From: Patiria miniata
Lineage: Eukaryota; Echinodermata; Asteroidea; Valvatida; Asterinidae
Length of the DNA stretch: 64,000 nt
Reading direction: 5' to 3'
Assembly (NCBI RefSeq): GCF_015706575.1
Contig: NW_024037068.1
Coordinates: 868,001-932,000 of the forward strand
In this document: in pieces, positions 57,501 to 64,000 of the stretch
Position numbering within the stretch: the stretch's first letter is position 1
Layout: each line of letters starts with the position of its first letter
Program-made: the position numbers and the translations under genes
The notes under the pieces: model-generated
Database searches by the model: none
What the model was told of the DNA's origin: nothing
What the model saw: only the letters and a program-made list of their open reading frames with translations

Positions 57501-59710
57501 AGCTATATGTACTGCATGTTTAATTTCACATTCGCCCCTTACCATGCCAGAGGTGGGTTTACAAATACAATGAATCTGTATGATGTCGATTTCTTAATAC
57601 ATTTGGATCAAATGCGGTCTGTGAAGTGTCACACGCAAGACGGCCCCAAAATGGTCCATCATCACGCCTCTTTCTATTACACCGCTGAGGAGGTACTGGT
57701 GTACAGAGACTTTCCTCACCTTGTAAACTGATCATGAGAAACTTCCAGGAATGGTTGCAAGGCAGCGATAGCAGCGTTGTTGACCAGAAGGTCGATGGCT
57801 CCGATGTTCTCTATGGCTACCTTGGACGCTTGGCGATCTCCCAAATCCACACACAGTGTATGAATGGATGGCACCTGAATTACAGAATTTCAAATGTCGA
57901 ATTACAGAATTTCAAATGTAAAGCCAAATACTTCACCCAAAAAACTATGTCTCATCCCCACTGGCTTTCTTTTTCTCACCTGCCTCCATTAAAAAAAAAA
58001 AATCATTAATTTACAATATATTTTGTCTTTTTAATTGGTTCCAGCTAGGCCTGGGCGAGTAATGGATTTTTTTTAAACTTAAGTACTCACAAAGAAATTA
58101 CTCACGAGAGTTTGAGCTTCTCATACAAGCAGACAAATGATATACGTTAGTATGACGTGAAATAACTTACAAGCAATTAGAGTGCAAATCACACCACATT
58201 CTTCAGCACTGAGATAATATGAATACTGTTTTGGGTCAAAAACTTTTTGGACGAATGGAATCCTAACAAGAGTGAGAGGTGGATGGAGTGATTCCTTGTT
58301 TGAAGGGGAATGTATTAAGCAATGAACCCTGAACCCTAAAATTGCTACTTGCTAGCACCTGCTTCTACTCGCACCAGGACAAGTACTCGATTAGAGCAGC
58401 TTAAACTACTCACAAGTATTTCTGATACAAAAGGATAAAACAATTCTGAAAAATAAAGCTCTAGGCCACTTGAACATTTTTAAAAAATTGCAAACTGAGT
58501 ACCATATGAAAATGACCTCAACTTTCAGTCCAGGGATGGGTAAAGACAAAGGCAAATCAGTTTTTAGAAGCAAGACATTCACTACTGTAACTCCTTACTA
58601 TACATGCGTGCATGTACCTCTTTCTTCAAGCTGTCAAGGTCTTCTTGAGTTCTACTGAGTGCAAAGACTTCGGCCCCACACTGGGCAAGCATCTTGGCTG
58701 TATCTCTCCCAATACCTGTCAAATACAGAGGTCGACATTTAAAACAATGTAGATGAAACATTTTTTATATATATTGGCCTAGATGTCACCTAATGAAAGA
58801 ACCCCTATTTTAGGGAACGTTTCTAAAGTCGGAATGCTTGGAACATTCCCCTAGGGAATGTTGCCTGTTCCAATGGGGAACATGCGTTGTTTCATTTGGG
58901 AACAGCCTGCAGGGAATGTCAGGTGTTCCTGTGTGGCAACGTTGGCCTGTGCGTGTGAACAAAAACTCAGGAACGGCATGTTCCAGTTGGGAGCATGATG
59001 GGAACACAGCTCCGTCCCGATGGGAAAACACATGTTTTTAAGAAAGTTCCATACAGAGCGGAAACTTTCCCACTTTTGAGATGTTCCTTTTATAATTCAA
59101 GATACGTGGACACAAACGACCACACAAGGATATCAATGGATCTTTCTCATGGCAGCTATCTAGGAGGCACATGAACTTCGTATATGGAAATCTTTCCAAG
59201 CTCATCATATATGTTCGAGTTTACTTGGGACCATTGACATTAACTATGGGTGGGGCCTATCTATAGTTGGGCCATGCCAATCTTTGAATTTTGCATAAAA
59301 ATGTTGCTGGACTATAAAACCCAGCTGGACAACTCATCAACAAGGCAGTGCCACGTGGCCAGCCAGCCCTGCGGCGCGGCATGCATGCACGACGAATACA
59401 TGGTGCCAGCGCTGCGGAACATTAACACCCTGTATCAAGCGTCCAGTTCAACTCTAGTCCTAACCATAGCTTGGCCTACCCAACTGCTGCACTATAGTTG
59501 GGACAGTCCCAACAATAGTTGGGACAGTCCCAACAATAGTTGGGACAGATAGTTGGGGCGTAACAACATCACACTCACAGGCCTATTGGAAATCCTGATG
59601 AGCATAGATAAATGACAATTGACATAGTAAGAATCATTTGTTTGAACGATAATCACACCTTTTCCTGCTCCTGTAACCAACGCTCTTTTGCCATCAAACT
59701 TGACATCCAT
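51450..59710 (-). CDS. DCXR: Dicarbonyl/L-xylulose reductase, eight exons, 246 aa
   Basis: Exons: 59659-59710, 58618-58715, 57720-57874, 56710-56752, 55447-55546, 54726-54790, 52339-52456 and 51450-51559; together 741 bases, 246 residues plus TAG. It is a classical short-chain dehydrogenase: TGAGKGIG at 13-20 binds NADP(H), SRT at 38-40 fits NADPH preference, and NNAA at 82-85 is the fold motif. The catalytic residues are Asn107, Ser136, Tyr149 and Lys153 (YCATK), at the numbers known for the human enzyme (244 aa). [11 protein letters not shown] and a C-terminal LPIDGG motif complete the fold. Known role: NADPH-dependent reduction of L-xylulose and alpha-dicarbonyls in the cytosol, as a tetramer. 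A related carbonyl reductase is the main alternative. Confidence 0.93.
52339..52456 (-). CDS. DCXR: DCXR exon 7
   Basis: Residues 172-210: [11 protein letters not shown], a substrate-loop segment, and IPLGRFA. Confidence 0.9.
52898..52953. repeat. 56-bp hairpin
   Basis: 'gtgcattatcccgataactt' is perfectly mirrored by 'aagttatcgggataatgcac' around a 16-base loop. It is in a DCXR intron and is probably a foldback relic. Confidence 0.8.
53705..54697. mobile_element. 993-bp GGCC-tipped inverted-repeat element (Harbinger-like)
   Basis: The left end 'ggcctaaaaaaac...tctgcttctggttac' is mirrored at the right by 'gtaatcggaagcagcac...ttcggcc'. TTA flanks both sides (53702-53704 and 54698-54700). Subterminal 'ctacctaccctac' occurs at both ends in direct orientation. 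Internal frames of up to 133 codons show no transposase motif I recognise. It ends 28 bases from DCXR exon 6. Confidence 0.6.
54726..54790 (-). CDS. DCXR: DCXR exon 6
   Basis: Residues 150-171 ([20 protein letters not shown]) with catalytic Lys153. Confidence 0.9.
54925..55390. repeat. Dispersed repeat, copy 2 (see 43440-43855)
   Basis: Same order of conserved words as copy 1, with an insertion near 55140-55180. It ends close to a C run just above DCXR exon 5. Confidence 0.6.
55447..55546 (-). CDS. DCXR: DCXR exon 5
   Basis: Residues 117-149 with catalytic Ser136 (IVNLSSQ) and Tyr149 (HTVY). Confidence 0.9.
56710..56752 (-). CDS. DCXR: DCXR exon 4
   Basis: 43-base exon, residues 102-116; contains catalytic Asn107 ([11 protein letters not shown]). 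Confidence 0.88.
56935..57050. repeat. Dispersed repeat, copy 3 (partial)
   Basis: It has 'gattttgaccaatcagtagg', 'gcgctttctatgtc' and 'ggtcttcggtcattcacccg', matching the first part of copy 1. Confidence 0.55.
57720..57874 (-). CDS. DCXR: DCXR exon 3
   Basis: Residues 51-101 with [15 protein letters not shown] and LQPFLEV, all characteristic of the enzyme. Confidence 0.9.
58618..58715 (-). CDS. DCXR: DCXR exon 2
   Basis: Residues 18-50: completes GKGIG and carries [12 protein letters not shown], the NADPH-specific segment. Confidence 0.9.
59494..59556. repeat. 21-bp palindromic tandem repeat, three copies
   Basis: 'atagttgggacagtcccaaca' starts at 59494, 59515 and (in part) 59536. Its core ttgggacagtcccaa is a near-palindrome. 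It is in DCXR intron 1, about 100 bases from exon 1. Confidence 0.85.
59659..59710 (-). CDS. DCXR: DCXR exon 1
   Basis: [17 protein letters not shown] plus the first base of Gly18. The donor gtgtga splits the nucleotide-binding motif. A CCAAT word sits just upstream of the ATG. Confidence 0.9.
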
Positions 59711-59807
59711 GCTTGACTATTGGCTGAAAACGAACTTTCCTCAGCTCAGGTCGAGCCCCTTCTCTCGACTAGTAGTAGTAGTACTATTTACCAGTAGTAG
59801 TAGTAAT

Positions 59808-60775
59808 GTTGTGCCCATTCTTGAAAATCACGCATTCTCGAGAATGGGCGCGCATTCTTAAGAATGAGCGCCCATTCTTAAGAACGAGCACGCGTTCTTA
59901 AGAATGAGCGCTCATTCTTAAGATTGGGTGGGAATATCACGTGCACAATTTATGAATTTTGCCCAATCTTAACAAACATTGCACGACATAATTATGTTAA
60001 ATGAATTGTATAGCGGTTAAAAGGGAAACAATTCATATAAAGAGGAAAGAAAATGTTCTATGCTTCTGTACTCGTATAACTACGATAATTTGAATCATAT
60101 TAAACCTGTTATTATTGCTTTTTCCTGCCTACTTATGGGAAGTTTTGTAATAACGGAGGACTGGGAACTAGTCTGGGAAGTGCTTTGTTTAGGCTAGACA
60201 AGTACAAGTCCCTGTATGTATCATATGCGTGCCACGAAAAAAAACGATGTCCAGAAGCTGCCAAAATTGCTCTTTTGACTAGATAGAATCCAGCTCTGCG
60301 ACGTTATGGTGGGGTGTGAACAATAAATTGGTGGCAATTTAAATGGGAAATAGCATTAGCACTATGGTATGTCGCAGTATTCATTCTCATTCTTCACATT
60401 CTTCATTCTTACGTCCCCCCCCCTCTTTTATTATCCCAAAAATCTGAATTCTTTCTTATTTATTCTTATTTTTTTCCCCTGCCCCTCCCCCAATACGCGT
60501 ATACTTTTCATATCCACTCTACATGTACTTTTCAGCGCCTTGCGTTGCAACAGTATAATTATTAAGAATCAGTGAACGAGGATTCAGCTAGACTTGCCAA
60601 GCGCAGCCGGTGCTCGGCATCGACAAGACCGTTATCTTGTCGCGCATTCTCAAGAATGTGCGCTCAATCTGGAAGAGTTATTTTTTGCCAAGATTGAGCA
60701 AGGATCCAGTTGCACATTCTCAAGAATGTGCATACCCATTCTCGAGAATGCGTGATTTTCAAGAATGGGCACAAC
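59808..60775. mobile_element. 968-bp inverted-repeat transposon with subterminal palindromes
   Basis: The end GTTGTGCCCATTCTTGAAAA continues as a perfect inverted repeat of about 40 bases at the right end. A direct repeat AGTAAT flanks it (59802-59807 and 60776-60781). Just inside the left end are five roughly 20-base palindromes of the type cgcattcttaagaatgagcg; fewer lie at the right. There is no transposase. It starts about 100 bases upstream of the DCXR start codon. Confidence 0.75.
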
Positions 60776-61439
60776 AGTAATAGTAATGATACTAGGCCTA
60801 AGGCCCTAGATCCGTACGTACGTCCGTACACAAACGTTCACTGCACTATACGCGGCGCGGTGCGGACCAGGGTGACCGTAAGGTCAGAGAGCCAAATTCT
60901 GCTAAATGCACATCAAAAATCTGTCAGATTTATCAAAAATCTGCCAAATTCCCATTACTCGAAATACGCTATAAACACTTAAAATCACATGCAGATTTAT
61001 AGTCGCATAAAGATGTTATGAAATTATTAACATAGGTAAATTTCGGGCAAAACGTACGTTGATCCGGCCACGACAAATTCCGTTTCCCAGTGATATAGAT
61101 CGATCTATTTAGAAGTAGAACCTCTCCCATTACGCAAGGGTTTGTTTGAAAGGATTGAAGCTTTTTTTAAACAAATGTACGATTTTTGGTTCAAATTAGC
61201 TGTTTTACTGTCAGAACCATTTTTGCAGAATTCTGCCTGAAACAATTGTACCTCCATATGCTGAAACCATGGAGGAAACCTTCCAAAAAAATCCATTCTG
61301 TCAAATTTTCTGTGAAACTAATTTTTGTAAACAAAAATTCTGTCAAAGTTAGCCGAGAATCGGCTAAAACGGTCGCCCTAGCGCGGACCTTGGTTCACAG
61401 ACAGCAGGTTCCCACGGATCCTGGGACCAGGGAAGTGTA

Positions 61440-61487
61440 GCGCGCGCCCATTGATCTCCATATACACAGACTGGATAGGACATCGCG
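61440..61487. repeat. Inverted repeat, left arm (right arm 63318-63363)
   Basis: 'attgatctccatatacacag' and its flanks, about 46 bases in all, recur in reverse complement at 63318-63363 with about one mismatch. The two may be the ends of a 1.9-kb element. Confidence 0.6.
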
Positions 61488-61499
61488 TACGAACGTGCG

Positions 61500-63317
61500 T
61501 CCGCGCGCGCGTATTTTGAAAAGGGTAAAGAACACAATTTCGCATTCGAGTTGTGTACACTTTCGAACGGAGGATTAAAAATGAAGTTGGGTTTTCTTCG
61601 GTTTCGTTGTCATTTTTGAAAGAATAAAAGAAACAGAGATCTAAATTGATCAAACTCGATGAGGAGTATAGTCAAGGTGTGCGCAGCATTAGATTGCTGG
61701 AGTCGGGAAGTAAGGAGCGTTGAAGAATAGGACAATTATTCGCAAGTAAGTTGTTTTTTAACGAGGCCTATACAACATGGCATGGAGGAATATGAACATG
61801 GGAATGACAAAGCGAATTATGTCGCTCTGAGTTTGAGGGGACGGGCCTGTGTGGTAGCTAGCGAGATATTCTGTTCAAATTCCATGCGATCTAGGCCTGT
61901 CATGCTCAACGGTCGGCATCATTTTTCTTTAAAAGACATAGGCTAGGCATAAACGTGCATGATTGACCCGGCAATGGCAATGAACAAAAGTTGACTTGTT
62001 TAAGATAGTTTATTCGAATAACTTTTATATGCAAAATCTGATTGAATTATGTCTGCCTTGGCTTAACGCCTACCGAAATGTTTCTATTCTTTTCTTTATA
62101 AAGAGAAACCGAGGAGATGGTTTATGCTAACTTACTGCACAACTGGCCGATTGACCTTCATATCAAACAAAGAACTTCAGCAAAGCCATATAGCAAAAAC
62201 CACCAGCTGCAGGACCGAGCCGGACGAAAATGGAGAACTTCACGGAGGGATGGAATCGACTGTATTATCCACTGAATGGAACATGCGATGTGATAAGCAT
62301 CTGAGCGTTTGACTTAATCAATTTTTACGATGTGGAACTGTTAACATTGATTGATTTTTGGTTTTGGAAAGAAGCTGTGGAGTTCAACGCAAGTATTTTT
62401 ATAAGCTCCCAAGATGACTGTCACATTATTGACAATTTGTATGGTGAAGAAAGCAATGAGTACTTTTACGGTTTGAAATTATGTTGTGTACGCTGTTATA
62501 TAAGATTACTAGCTATAGCCATAAACACCGTCATATTCGCTCACAAAAACGATTCCCATTACACTTACAAGTAATTATATTTATTTTCAGAAGTATAGCT
62601 AAACATTTAATTGCAAGACCGTGCGTAGCTTGAATTTTTCTTTGACAAAATTAGTATAGTACTATTTTGGTTTGTGATTCATCTCCTTTCACACAATATC
62701 ACAAAGAGGTAAACGATGTCATTCCCTGATCAATCTAGGGACGGGAAGAAGTTTTTACTGATTACTTTGTAAAATTAAGGGTTTTTTTTCCTTTTAGATT
62801 GTAACTGGTTTATGTTCAGGTTTTTTAATAAATATATCAATCATTTGAATGAATCTCCATACAATTTCTCGTGTGAGTGTTCAGTTAAAAAAATATGATG
62901 TCATTCCAGCATATTATTAATACAATTATTCATTTCGTTGATGGAGTAATTCAGTGTGCTCTAATGACCAATGTGCCAAAAATGAAATGGCAATTTACTT
63001 ACAATCATTTTTGGGAGGGGAAGGGATTTAAAAAAAAAATAAGGGAAAAGGAAATGGGGGGTTCTTGAATTTCGAAAATGCATAATAAGAAAGTGTATAT
63101 CAAGAAAGTGTGGAAAAGCTGTTTGGAGGGTAACTCTTCATCGTTCAGTGTTTTTTTAAGATTGTTTTGGAGGAGCGCTTGAACTCCCTCCTGTTTGAAA
63201 AATTTCACTAAACAATCCATTTTCCAAAGTAAACAAAGTGAAAGCACAATGCGCGTTTACCCGTCTGACAGTAAACGCGCCGCCATTGTTCGGCCGCGCA
63301 TTCGTGCACAAACACGG
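61500..63317. other. Sequence between the inverted arms, no gene supported
   Basis: AT-rich, with short frames (for example 62124-62312 and 62332-62574) that lack recognisable motifs or splice context. No transposase motif is seen. Confidence 0.4.
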
Positions 63318-63447
63318 CGCGATGTCCTATCCAGTCTGTGTATATGGAGATCAATGCGCGCGCCGGCCGTGCACATGCTGTAGGCCCACCGTACGCGTAC
63401 CACCCGGCTCTTGTGGGGTCGTATCATCAGTCCGACACCGCCATAGA

Positions 63448-63660
63448 GTAAGGTTGCAGACCAGTAAATAGGTCCGAAATTGCCTACGCCGGCCAAATCA
63501 CGATTTGCATGCCCTCAAAATCTTCAGTATTTGAGCATGCTGTGGGCCATGAACTTGAGGGTTTGTAAAAATATGGGTGGAAGCCGTGCACAGGACTGTG
63601 AGCTTGTAGTTCCGTTCAATTTTAATGAAATTGGAGCCCTTTAAAGCGCTCTATTTTACC
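63448..63660 (+). repeat. Dispersed repeat, copy 2 (partner 600-830)
   Basis: Matches the 0.6-0.8 kb copy in order and orientation; see that entry. Confidence 0.6.
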
Positions 63661-63850
63661 ATAACGTGTAGGCATCGTTTTTCAAAATGGAGATGGGCTT
63701 CAGGACAATTTTCAGGGGTGATCATCTTCGAATGGAAATTTCTCCTGGAAGTCATCAGTTGACCCCCCCCCAAAATAAAATGAATAGAAAATTAAAGATG
63801 ACAAAATAAGCCTTAATTTGATACCGAGACTATCGTGGCCCTGAAGGGAC

Positions 63851-64000
63851 ATCGCATATCGCAAACGTGTGCGCATACGTATGCGATGTCGCGAAATTTA
63901 TCGCGAATATGTGCGCACACGTATGCGATGTCGCAAAATTTATCGCGAATATGTGCGCACACGTATGCGATGTCGCGAAATTTATCGCGAATATGTGCGC
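63851..64000. repeat. 42-bp tandem repeat at the window edge
   Basis: 'atgcgatgtcgc' recurs at 63881, 63923 and 63965, 42 bases apart, with 'aaatttatcgcgaatatgtg' in each unit. It is rich in CpG and in TCGCGA-like words, and runs past the window end. Confidence 0.9.

Noticed and set aside
58801-59045. Overlapping frames on both strands around 'gggaac' words
   Set aside because: Low-complexity DCXR intron sequence, no splice signals in frame.
62332-62574. 80-codon plus frame
   Set aside because: No motif, no splice context and AT-rich like its surroundings.

Overview
The window looks like nuclear DNA of an intron-rich invertebrate animal. Exons are short with GT-AG borders, introns are long and AT-rich, and tRNA-derived SINEs and inverted-repeat elements are dense. 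Frequent 'taggccta' words and a vertebrate-like DCXR gene make me favour a deuterostome invertebrate (echinoderm, hemichordate or lancelet). That placement is inference only.

Layout. (1) About 0.3-9.7 kb, minus strand: a duplicated small gene. The right copy (7135-9653) reads through four coding exons to a 75-residue secreted peptide precursor that I cannot match to a known family. It has a TATA box and a non-coding first exon. The left copy (341-3925) keeps every exon and splice site but has a nonsense codon in exon 3 and an early stop in exon 5. A third fragment (4362-4745) holds only the promoter and first exon. (2) About 9.7-16.3 kb: no convincing gene, only duplicated repeat blocks, foldback elements and low-complexity tracts. 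(3) 16.3-44.1 kb, minus strand: one ankyrin-repeat gene with 23 coding exons, all joined in phase 0, giving about 818 residues. Twenty-one exons of 96-108 bp each encode one ankyrin repeat, and the last exon encodes a run of Glu/Asp. Its introns hold SINEs, MITEs, a 145-bp and a 53-bp tandem array, and a MITE nested inside another. (4) 44.1-47.3 kb: intergenic, with possible non-coding first exons for the genes on both sides and one orphan ORF. (5) 47.3-48.9 kb, plus strand: a two-exon gene for a 301-residue, low-complexity, probably nuclear protein of unknown function. (6) 51.4-59.7 kb, minus strand: a complete eight-exon dicarbonyl/L-xylulose reductase gene (DCXR, 246 residues) with all catalytic residues. 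(7) 59.8-64.0 kb: a 968-bp inverted-repeat transposon just upstream of DCXR, further repeats, and a 42-bp tandem array running off the window.

No operon-like cooperation is expected. DCXR is a housekeeping metabolic enzyme, the ankyrin protein is probably a binding scaffold, and the small peptide is secreted. The most novel items are the secreted-peptide gene with its decaying paralogue, the exon-per-repeat ankyrin gene with an internal six-exon duplication pattern, and several transposon nestings whose empty sites can be read directly. All exon models come from reading frame, splice signals and family resemblance by eye; no search or transcript was available.
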